From Capsaspora owczarzaki ATCC 30864 (Eukaryota > Opisthokonta > Filasterea), in NCBI RefSeq assembly GCF_000151315.2, contig NW_011887301.1:1-64000 (forward strand): 64,000 bases of DNA. Reading direction: 5' to 3'. How positions within the stretch are numbered: the stretch's first letter is position 1; every line of letters begins with the position of its first letter. Below are positions 50,166 through 59,457 of this stretch, in pieces. Both the position numbers and the translations under genes were made by a program. The notes beneath the pieces are model-generated. The model had not been told where the DNA came from. It made no database searches and saw only the letters and a list, made by a program, of their open reading frames with translations.

Positions 50166-50265
50166 NNNNNNNNNNNNNNNNNNNNNNNNNNNNNNNNNNN
50201 NNNNNNNNNNNNNNNNNNNNNNNNNNNNNNNNNNNNNNNNNNNNNNNNNNNNNNNNNNNNNNNNN
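50166..50265. other. Assembly gap (100 N)
   Basis: Exactly 100 undetermined bases, the usual placeholder for a gap of unknown size. It interrupts the 5' side of the LRR array, the kind of repeat that assemblers collapse or break on. Confidence 0.98.
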
Positions 50266-50506
50266 ACGTTCATAGTTGTTGAGCAAAGTGACGGGATAAA
50301 TGGGCATACATTGGAGTTTTGTAATGGAATATCAATTCTACTCGTATTTCCGACTAAAAGCATCAGGCATCGATACGCTGAATGTGTCGCGATACCCAAG
50401 CATTGATGCAGTTCCAAATGCGGTCAATACTTTGCCTTGAGGCTTATTCTTGTGTTCACTCTTGTCATTCAATGCGATTTCTTTTGCTTGTCCAGTCGTC
50501 GGCGCT
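50266..50506. other. Spacer between gap and RAD51D stop
   Basis: About 240 bp with no recognisable LRR module and no supported gene. The start of the LRR gene may be in the gap or here; I cannot tell. Confidence 0.5.
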
Positions 50507-52592
50507 TTATTCGTTGTACTGTACACTCTCTAGACCGCTTTCACTGATAGCAAAGGGGGTACCAACTCCAGAGGTCTGTGACAGTGACAGGAAGATAACA
50601 AGAAAACAGAGCAAGCAGTCGTCAATCAAAAGCTGTCAAAACCAAAGCAATACTGCAAGAATACGTACCAATCGAGGAGATTTTCGAAGCTCGGCGATGC
50701 GTATTCGTCGAGTCGCGCTTGACGAAGCAGCGGATTTGGTTGGCAAGCTGCCCCAGCCCAACAAGATTTGTGTGCTGGGCACATGCGTCCACGTCTGGCC
50801 GAGAGCAGCTCGTTTCCCGCCATCGGCATCTCTATCATGCTGACCAACAGTGTAATTTGTGACCTAGCATGCGAGAATTGAGAGCACGAGATCAGAAAGC
50901 CGAGCAGAATTCTCATAATGAAAAAACTGTTTTAAAAAAAAAAAAGCAAGTTCAACCGTCTGTCATCCTTACTAAGACGCCCATAGCGTGGTCCATGGCT
51001 ATTACTTTTAAAAGCCTTGCAAGTCGCGTTGTGAGAGCATGACCTACATCGGACGGTAGTGAGCGATCGGACAGCTGCATCGTTCAAATTTGTCTTCGCC
51101 TTTCGACCTACCACGGAGTTGCGTGCCAATCACGGGAGATATTACTGATGCAATCGAATCGATAACAATGAGCTTGCTTGCCAGTATTACTTGATCATCC
51201 TGGACGAATGAGCAAACAGAGATTGGTGTGAGGCAATCAGCATGCTTTGCTCACCGCGAAAAAAAAACCGCGGCAGTTTATACCTGAGCTTGCAGATGTT
51301 GTAGCAACTCTTCTAGCACAGTTAGCAGCGAGTGCAAGTCATGGACGAATACAACTCGAATTTTTTCCAGCGTGGTTGTCAAATTCTGTGTCAAGAGCAA
51401 TCCAACAACAAATAATGGAGAGAAAGCAACTAGTTGCTGCGGTAACTGAAATCTTTGATTCCCTTACTCGTATGTCTGCTCCTTCGGTCGCAAAGCCGCG
51501 GTGAATCGCAGCCAGGCGAGTCGGCGAAAATTCATTATTGGTGCTGATGTAAATGACATTAGAGTCGGTTGTGCATGCCACCGCCGTGCTGATATGCAAG
51601 CACGTCTGTTAAAGCAGTTCACAAGGGGTTGTGCGGTTTTGAGCTGCTGCACATGAACAGCCATTCAGAACAGCTCAAAAACGCGTCAAAGGTCGAGTGA
51701 AGCAAACAGAACTCGCCTGCGTCTTGCCGCTCGATGTTGGCCCAACAAGCTCGGTGATTTCTCCAGAGTATATGCCGCCGCTTAATAGACTATCGAGACT
51801 GCACAATGAGCGAGTTGCACCGTAGCAAGGTGAGTTTTTTGGGCGCAAGGTCGAACGCCGAATATGCTCAAACAATCAACGATTGAAGACCACAAAGCCC
51901 CAGAATCCAACTTCAAAGAACGTACTTGCTACAGCCTGTTGATAGAATGAGCTGATTGTCTAGCTCATGGTCGAGTCGGTCGACGGCCCGCAATGCAAGT
52001 GCAGCACAGCTCTGCACGACATACGCACGAATGGCCTGGACTTGCTACTCTCCCCCAACCCCACCCCGAAAGCAAACCAACGTCACGCACGCATTTCCTT
52101 GCAGTGTGAGCCTACAACAGTCATGACCACCACAGCCGTCGTCGCGTTGTGGACAGACCTGTGCGGGAAGCCCAGTTGCTTGCTGCAGCGCGCGTTCGTC
52201 AGCGACGACCAGGTCCTGTGCTAAAGCCCAACGCGCAAACACACAAGTATACAACGCGTTTGTTGAGCATTGAATGTTGTCACGGAACATGCTGCGTTGA
52301 GGGGCAACGAAAACTGGCATGCAAGTTGAAACAAGTTGTTTCGCGTTTTGTTGGTTTTTTTTTGGCGGGAAAACACCAAACAGACTCGTCCTGTGCCCCG
52401 CGGCGCAGCAGCAGCACAAGGAGCAAGACAGAACGACAGCCATCAATCAATGGGACGGGGCAGAGAGTGCGCTGTGAGGCGAAAGGGGAAACACGCACCA
52501 GAAACAATCCCCGCTTGGTTGAGCTGCTGCACGTCGAGCTCTGGAAACAGCGTTGGCAGCTGCAACGACCGCAGCGAGCACGAGGCCGTCAT
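50507..52592 (-). CDS. RAD51D: RAD51 paralogue RAD51D
   Basis: RecA-fold recombination mediator of the BCDX2 complex. Ten exons: 52499-52592, 52159-52220, 51926-52035, 51717-51798, 51468-51605, 51284-51385, 51112-51199, 50973-51043, 50669-50863 and 50507-50575, exactly 336 residues (human 328). LILSTGCSNLDSLLSGGIYS plus GEITELVGPTSSGKTQ matches human [35 protein letters not shown], with Walker A GPTSSGKT. IRVVFVHDLHSLLTVLEEL matches IQVVHAFDIFQMLDVLQEL. Walker B is KLIVIDSIASVISPVIG. LLKVIAMDHAMGVLVTN and WTHVPSTQILL complete the domain. The intron after SSGKTQ uses a GC donor (CAG|GCGAGT), and all other introns are GT-AG. It is divergent from the FN3 gene. Confidence 0.94.
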
Positions 52593-53290
52593 GAATGGGA
52601 TGTTTTTTTTGTATTGTTCTTCTGAGCAATCGAGATGAGTGAAGAGAAGAATCAACAACAAAAAAGAAGGAGTGAATCCAACTGAAATGGCTGCAATCGC
52701 ATTGTGCTGCGTTGAAGCATGTTTGCATTGAGCATGCCAACTCTCGATGGAAGATGAACAGGATGCGTTTTTGTGAATATCCCGACAATTCCCTCCGTTG
52801 ATCAGAACCAACTACAAAAGAAGCAAGCCAAGAAGCCAAAGCATGGGAAAAGAGGGGACAGAGCGGCACTTTCGAGTCAAAAGTCACAAGATGCGCGCTC
52901 AAATATCATCAGCAGACGCCCTCATTCATCACTTCATTCACTCACTTCATTCACTTCTTCATTCACTTCATCACTCATTCATCTGCGATCTATCGATTGC
53001 TTCTGTTTCTTGCCTTCATTCATATTCACCAATCTTGAATCTTCAGTCATTTCCAATTGAATTTGCATTTGCATTTCGTTTGGAATTGCATTGCTTTTTT
53101 TTTTTCTTTCTTTTTTTTCTTTTTGAATCCAATCGACAGCCACACTCACTCACTTCACTCACTCACTTCACTCACTTCACTTCACTCACTCACTTCACTC
53201 ACTCACACCCTGCCTTGAGCTTCCGTCATCTACTACTATTTTCCCCTTCCTTCTTTGATCGCTCGCTGCTTTGCTTTGCTTTTTGTTTGA
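52593..53290. promoter_or_regulatory. Divergent spacer, RAD51D / FN3 protein
   Basis: About 700 bp. The right part contains imperfect TCATTCACT and TCACTCACT repeats (52920-52985 and 53141-53208) and a T-rich stretch. The long plus-strand frame running through it is low-complexity Ser/His and overlaps the FN3 start in another frame. Confidence 0.4.
52920..53209 (+). repeat. TCATTCACT / CACTCACTT imperfect repeats
   Basis: Two clusters of 4-5-bp-period ACTC/ATTC repeats (52920-52985 and 53141-53209) in the presumed promoter and 5' UTR of the FN3 protein gene. Confidence 0.8.
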
Positions 53291-55621
53291 ATGTCGTCGC
53301 CGCCGTACGCCCGGTCGCCTGGAAATGGCGGCGCTCCTGCTGCTGCTGCATCGTCCTCGGCCAGCGACATGATGCCTGCCTTCATGACGGGCGGCCGCAA
53401 AAAGTCGTCGACGCCGTCTGCTGCGCGCTTTGCCACTACGCGCGAGCTGTCCTTCACGGACGAGGAGTCGTCGCTGCTCCAGTCGGACGCCTTCAACCGC
53501 CCGGCTCCGCAGCGCCCGTCCTCGTTCGGCTCGCTCTCGGCGTCCTCGTCCGCGAGCCTGTATGGCTCGAGCCCCTCTGTCGCTGGCCACACGGGTGGCG
53601 GCTACGGTGCCAGCAGCGGTGGCTCGCACAGCAGCAACGGCCGCTTCAAGCGCGGGAGTGGAACAAGCAGCTCCAATGGCTTTGGCAGCGCCCCGTCGAG
53701 CACTGGCTTCCAGCCCGTCCGCTACACGAACATTAACGGCGAGCTCCGCAAGTTGCCGCCAGAGCCAGTCTGCGAGCTGTGCTGCAGGTGCTGCACGCCG
53801 CGCGTCTGCCTCATCTCAATCATCCTGATGCTGCTGCTCGGCGCCGGCGTTGGAGCGCTCGTCTACTGGGTCATCCTCCCTGCCGTCGATGCAAACAACG
53901 GCACCCCGACCGTCGTCGTCGGACCAGGCATCCCAGACCCACCCGCGGCCACAGCCATCAACTCGACGCACATCCAGCTGGTCTGGGAGCCCCCGAACTC
54001 GTCCGGCACCGATCCAATCTCGTACTATGAGCTCTTGCGCTGCAATGGCGGCAATGGCACCCTTCCCGACACTGACACCGACACGACTGCTCGAAAGCAA
54101 GACGATGCCACCGCAGATGCAGACTCTGATTCCGGCGCAGCACTGTCCATCGATGCCGCCGACCCAGCCCCTTGCACCTTCCTTCGCGCATACCGTGGAC
54201 CGCTGCTGACCTTCTACGACATCAACCTGAACGCATCCACCACCTACTGCTACGCCGTCCGTGCTGCTAGCGTGGCAGGCATTGGCAACTTTTCTGCCGT
54301 CTCATGCGTCACAACGCTCCCGCCCGATCCGCCGCTCCCGCCGACGTCCATCGTCCCAACCGGCTCAAGCACCGAGACCATTTCCATTGAATGGAACAAT
54401 GCGAACGGTCAGGGTGCCCCCATCCTCGCCTACTTTTTGCAGTACAAGCCGTCGTCGTCAAACCAGTGGATCCCTCTGTACCCAGTTCTGGTGCAGCAGT
54501 GGTCCATCATCGACCTCAGCGAAGGCACGAGCTACGACATCCAAGCTGCTGCGTCCAACATTGTCGGCATGAGCAACTGGTCGTCCACCTTCACCTTCCA
54601 CACAGACACCAACAAGGCCACCGTCTCGAGCGCCCCAGGGCACCCTGCTTCCGTGCTCGTGGACGTCACGTATGCCACGATTGCATGGACTGCGCCAGCG
54701 TCCGATGGTGGCGCCATTGTCACCCTCTACGACATGAATGCCAACATTACCTCCTTGAACGGCTCGCACGCAGAGCTGACGAATCTGTGCGACACCCCCA
54801 CGCTCGCGTGCACACTCGGCATGTTCTCCGCCGGCGATCGCGTGTGTGTGGCCGTTCGGGCCAAGAATTCGCAAGGCTGGAGCGAGTTTTCCGCCGCCGA
54901 GTGCTTCCAGACGCTCAGCGCCGGTGTCCCCGCAACCATGCCTCCGCCCGTCGAACTCGCCATCACTGGAAACTCGATCAGTCTGGGCTGGACCCCGCCC
55001 GACGATAAGGGCTCGCCCATTCAGCGGTACACCCTGCAGCGCGACGACTGGTGGAACGACTCGCCCATCGCCACCATCCACTCGGATCTCTCGCTCAACT
55101 TTACGGACGACTACAATGGGCAGGGCCTGTTGCCTGCGACCGTGTACAACTACCGCATTCGCGCTGAAAACCTCATCGGTCCTGGAAATTTCAGTCTGGA
55201 GGTTGGAATCGTCACCGAAGTGAACGGCACATGCGGCAACCCCGCTGACGTTGCGCTGTTCAAGAGCGAGAGTTCGACGCTTCGCAGCGCGCTGAACAGC
55301 TGCTTTGTCAAGTGTCTCACTCGTGCCAAGTGCACGACCACCTGTGTTGCAACGGCGGTGAGTTTTTGGGGGTGGCTGTCACGAGGTTTTTTTTATATGT
55401 TTTTTGCTATCCAACTCACTTTATTTGTTTCACCTTGTTGTCCGCAGACTGGCTTGTCTCTGCCATGTTCCTCGTGCTGGGAAGCGGAGACTACATGTGC
55501 TGCAGCGAAATGCGTTGCTTGTGACGTGGCGGCGAGTACGGCCTGCCACAACTGTGTGATGGCGAACTGCTACCCTGCGACAGTTGTCTGCGCCGGTTTG
55601 CCGCAGTGGGCCATGCCTTGA
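53291..55621 (+). CDS. Type II membrane protein with FN3 domains and Cys-rich tail
   Basis: Exons 53291-55357 and 55448-55621 give 746 residues. A Ser/Gly-rich cytoplasmic N terminus of about 165 residues is followed by CELCCRCCTPRVC, a likely palmitoylated Cys cluster, directly before the TM helix LISIILMLLLGAGVGALVYW. The outside part has about four fibronectin type III domains, each with the P-P-x-x, W and Y-x-x-x-V/A-x-N pattern (DPPAATAINSTHIQLVWEPP; PPTSIVPTGSSTETISIEW; STTYCYAVRAASVAG). The C-terminal 90 residues form a Cys-rich module (CFVKCLTRAKCTTTCV, then CSSCW, CAAAKCVACD and CHNCVMANC) divided by the single intron. Many N-x-S/T sites are present. Role unknown; surface adhesion or signalling is plausible from domain type only. 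Confidence 0.88.
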   Translation: MSSPPYARSPGNGGAPAAAASSSASDMMPAFMTGGRKKSSTPSAARFATTRELSFTDEESSLLQSDAFNRPAPQRPSSFGSLSASSSASLYGSSPSVAGHTGGGYGASSGGSHSSNGRFKRGSGTSSSNGFGSAPSSTGFQPVRYTNINGELRKLPPEPVCELCCRCCTPRVCLISIILMLLLGAGVGALVYWVILPAVDANNGTPTVVVGPGIPDPPAATAINSTHIQLVWEPPNSSGTDPISYYELLRCNGGNGTLPDTDTDTTARKQDDATADADSDSGAALSIDAADPAPCTFLRAYRGPLLTFYDINLNASTTYCYAVRAASVAGIGNFSAVSCVTTLPPDPPLPPTSIVPTGSSTETISIEWNNANGQGAPILAYFLQYKPSSSNQWIPLYPVLVQQWSIIDLSEGTSYDIQAAASNIVGMSNWSSTFTFHTDTNKATVSSAPGHPASVLVDVTYATIAWTAPASDGGAIVTLYDMNANITSLNGSHAELTNLCDTPTLACTLGMFSAGDRVCVAVRAKNSQGWSEFSAAECFQTLSAGVPATMPPPVELAITGNSISLGWTPPDDKGSPIQRYTLQRDDWWNDSPIATIHSDLSLNFTDDYNGQGLLPATVYNYRIRAENLIGPGNFSLEVGIVTEVNGTCGNPADVALFKSESSTLRSALNSCFVKCLTRAKCTTTCVATAVSFWGWLSRGFFYMFFAIQLTLFVSPCCPQTGLSLPCSSCWEAETTCAAAKCVACDVAASTACHNCVMANCYPATVVCAGLPQWAMP

Positions 55622-56060
55622 GCGACCCATTGATGCATTACTCTCATCCCTTTTTTTTCTTCTCCGTCTCTTGCGCCATGCCATCTCTTGCGCCAAAATT
55701 GATTGATTTTTCTCATTAGTCATGCATTGTTTCTGGTGGTCAGCTTGCCATGACTGTTGTCTTGGGCCTGTTTTGAAGACCACGACTTGTTGCTGCCACC
55801 ACTTGTTGCTTTTTGTTGTTGTTGTTTCGAATTGTCAATGTGTTCTTGCTCCTTGCTTTGATGTTTGATAAATGTTGTTGGTTTGTCGCCGTTGGCTTCA
55901 CAATTTGTTCCATTCGACCCGCTGATCACAGTCGTCTGATAGCGTTGAACCAAAGCTTCGTGGCGTAGTATTTTTGTTTAATTCATGCTCAAAAGTCAAA
56001 AGTTCAATCACAAAAAGCAAAAAAGACACTTGTCCAGTCAGTGTCCACATAGAAGAGGTT
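55622..56060. other. Convergent 3' spacer, no gene seen
   Basis: About 440 bp between the FN3 protein stop and the syntrophin stop, holding the 3' UTRs of both. A TTG-rich stretch lies at 55790-55830. No supported frame. Confidence 0.6.
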
Positions 56061-58655
56061 TTAAGCGCGGATGGCAGCAGCCTTCGGCTGAATGGCGGGC
56101 GAAATGATGGGCTCGAGTTCCGACACCTTCGCCTGCAAAACATTGTACAAGGTGTGCATGACGGACCGGACGTTTGCAAACTCAATCTCCTCTGTGACCG
56201 TTTCGTTCGATCGCCCGTTGCTCGGTGCAAACACAAGCACCAGCTTGTTGCCCTGGTGGCTGGAAGCGACGAGCTGGCTGAGCTTGTACTTCCACACCTC
56301 GCCCTGTGATACAAAGGATTTTTGGAGTGGGTCAGCAAGAAGAAGTAATGATGCAGATTGCGCCGAGGAAAAAAAAACAGGTGCAAACTTACGCGAAGAA
56401 CGCCATCAATGTTCTTGGAGAGCTTAAGGCCGTCATCCCAGAGGAGGGATAGCGCGACTTCGTTCGCGTGGTAGTTGCCTTCAAAGATCAGGCTCTGTCG
56501 CGAGAAAACAAGTCAGCAAGCGAAACAACGTGTTCAAAACAGAAAATTGCAACACAGCAGCTCAATAAAACTCACCTCGCTGATACGGGCGGCGCGGAGA
56601 GTGCTGCTGTGCAGAGCCTTCACCCAGGCAAAGCGGTCCTCCTTGCTCTCTGTGTGTGTGGAGGGAAGGCACCAAAACAGAAAAAAATGGCAAAACACAT
56701 GAATTTCATGCCAAACGGAACCTCTACCTCAAATGAAAACGCTCCTTTTGCTACTCACCACCAGCAAAATGAAGAGCGTAACCAGTGGCAGTGTACAGAA
56801 TAATGCCCCACTCCTTGCGATCGACGCGACGCGAGGGCTCGTCCACCACAAACAGACGCGAGTCGACCAACGAGTAGCTCTTTTGCGGGCGCGACAGGGT
56901 TGACTGTGTTGAAGTGATTGGTTTTGGATGTTCGTGCAGATGTCAGCTCCGAAACCAGGGAGGGAGTCAAATCAGGCCAAAACCAAACCGCCCCCCGCCT
57001 TACCGGAACAGTCAGGTAGAGGCTGAAATCGTAATCGGTGATGACAGCAAAGTAGTAGCGCCAGACGCCCTCGACGTACTGAGAAATGAAGCCAGCCTTC
57101 TTGACCTACAATTCCGAATCAGACATGCAATGTGAGTTTTTGATTCAAAACGGCAGAATCAAAAGAAAAAATCTGCAAATTTGGCCGTACCTTGCCGCTG
57201 AACGGCTCGGGAACATTCTTGCTTTGCTGCGCATGCCAACATCGTCAAACAATGCATCAGAAGAGGTGAGGGTTGCTGCCTCATGTTGTCGATCGCTGGT
57301 TGACGGTCAGAATTTCTTACCAAGCTCAGAGTGTGAAGGTGCAGGTTGGAAACAGCCCTGGAGAGCTGGTTGAACCATTCGTTAATCTCCTCCTCGTTGC
57401 GACCAACAATTTCAATCGCAGTAATGTTGTCAGGCGCGCGGATGATGACAGAGTTGTCGCTGGTGTGTCGCAAAACGCAAAGACCAACTAAAGTGAGCAC
57501 CCCCTCCAGACAAAGAATTGCGTGCGCACAGCAACGTTCACTCTTCGCGCGCGCGCGACTCGACGTACACAAAGTTGTCTGTGCGAGCAGCGTAACGGGT
57601 GATAATCACGTTGTGGAGGGAGACCGAGTGGAACTCGGACAGCTTGGTTGGGTCGGGGGCGCCCGCGTCGCTCCAAGCAGACGCAGCCGAGGCTTTCTTC
57701 TTGGTGTCGACCTGCTCGCCGAGGTGAGCCGAGGCCTGGCTGTTGAAGCGCACCTTGATGATGGCAATTCGGTCGACGCCCTTGAGCGCAGCGACGGCTT
57801 GCTCGTGCGTAGCGTTCTCCAGGTTGACACCGTTGACTTCCAGGATCTGCGTCACGCATACACACAGAATGAGAGACGGGCAACAAGAACAACAACCACC
57901 ATGGCTTCAGTTTCGCGCAGTTTCGCATACAGTGTCGCCAGTGTGGAGCTCGCCAGTCTTGGCAGCGGCGCCGTTCTCGAAAATGCGCGAAATCAGGATT
58001 GGCAGGCTGTGCTCGGAGCCGCCCTTGATGGAAAAGTCGAGACCAGTGGCGCTCTTGACGACCTTGACGGAGCGAGTATCAGAGTCATTGACGACAGAAG
58101 CGCGTCCTGAGCTTGCCGGCGCAGCCACAATGCCGCTCTTGTCTGTGAGCTGTCAAAAGTAAATTCAACGTCGTGAGAACAGCAACTCGGATAGGAAATA
58201 AGAAACCAAAAGTACAACAAACAAAAGAGCATCGGAAAAAAATAAGAACCAGACAAAAAGAATGAGAAAAAGGAAAAGAAGGCATAAACTCCATGTTTGG
58301 GTTTTGACAGGTCCTATTTCATCCGCCCTCGTGTGGTAACGTAGATTCCGCAACGCAACGACTGGTGGTCCTCCCCGCTGTCTGTGGACTGAAGTGCTGC
58401 CATGTTGTGCGTTTGCTCCTTGTTGACTGGACTGCACTGGACTGGACTGGCTGTGGCCGGCGAGGAGAAAGAGAGCTCGTCGAAGGAACCAAAAAGAAAA
58501 AAAAAATCGAAATAAAAAAATGAAAAAACCAACCTTCTTTGCGACGAGGCGATCGTCCTTGAGCTCGACCCAGACCTCCTGGAGCGCTGGGGACGGGGCA
58601 GACGCGTCGATGATGCCCTTGCCAAAGCGGTAGAGCAGCCAGCCAGACTTGTGCT
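56061..58655 (-). CDS. Syntrophin homologue
   Basis: Adaptor that in animals joins dystrophin-family proteins to signalling partners. Order matches syntrophins: the first half of PH1 (SGWLLYRFGKGII ... VWVELKDDRLVAKK), then a PDZ domain (RSVKVVKSATGLDFSIKGG, LPILISRIFENGAAAKTG, GDTILEVNGVNLENATHEQA), then the second half of PH1 (FHSVSLHNVIITRYAARTDN, SVIIRAPDNITAIEIVG, INEWFNQLSRAV). PH2 follows (AGFISQYVEGVWRYYFAVI, ... RKEWGIILYTATGYALHFAG, ... RFAWVKALHSSTLRA), then the C-terminal SU domain (EVWKYKLSQLVASSHQGNKL, VRSVMHTLYNVLQAKVSEL). The PDZ insertion splitting PH1 is the syntrophin hallmark. About nine exons, stop at 56061. The exon at about 58530-58655 is the first I can place; the starting ATG exon upstream was not found. 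Confidence 0.88.
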
Positions 58656-59457
58656 GTGAGATTGAGCCAAACAAGAAAAAAAAAAGTAAAAAAGTGAGCG
58701 AAAATACAAAAAAAAAAAAAAAACCTTGATTATTTCAAAAATTCAAGAGGGTTGGTCGGTGATCCATATCAAAAATGGAGAAGCCGAATAGGGGTGGACG
58801 CAAAGGGGAGGCAGGGTGAGACCGAAGGAGGGTGGGGAGAGTAGACGCAGCATGGAGAAGAGCGTGAGTGAAGCGGTGGAAAGGCGCTGCTTCGTAGTCA
58901 GGAAAGCGCCAAAAAAAAACTGTCAAACTCATCTGATGCATTTCTCTGCGACGACTCATACGCTTGAAAATGCATCCACACACACACATCCAGCACCCGC
59001 TCATAATGCACTTGGTTGTAGGGGTTGGGAATCGCTCAGTAGCGATGGGGAATGCGAGGTCAGGTCAATAGACATACATTCGCAGACATTTGAGGAAGAA
59101 ATCCAAATAACAAAAAGTAGAGTGGCAAGTATCGGCGACTGGACCCTGTTTCTGGGATGCAGCAACGAGCATTCATGTCATCGTGTCGGTGCAAGATTGG
59201 CTCGACAATGCTAAAGGCCGAGGATGGAGCAGAAGAGCGGTCAGCGGTTTTCTCTGTGAGATTGAAAGCCGGGAATTCATTCGCCCTTCCCTCTTCATTG
59301 CCGGCCGCTCTGCTCCATCTCAACCCAAATCACATTCTCCCAGCAATCATGGCCTGTCTGTTTCAGTTCATCCATCTCCAATGTAGTCAGTTCTTCAGTC
59401 GATCTTTTTTTTTTTTTTCTTTTTTCCTTTGTGATTTTCCATTGAACATAACAATCA
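58656..59457. promoter_or_regulatory. Divergent spacer, syntrophin / GCN1
   Basis: About 800 bp that must contain the missing first exon of syntrophin (minus) and the GCN1 promoter. A T run precedes the GCN1 ATG (59406-59420), and (CA)n lies at 58978-58988. No single start exon can be defended. Confidence 0.4.

Noticed and set aside
50079-50417. Open frames running across the N gap
   Set aside because: They exist only because undetermined bases contain no stops.
52798-53736. 312-codon plus frame before the FN3 gene
   Set aside because: Ser/His/Phe low complexity from CATTCACT repeats, then an out-of-frame shadow of the real FN3 gene.
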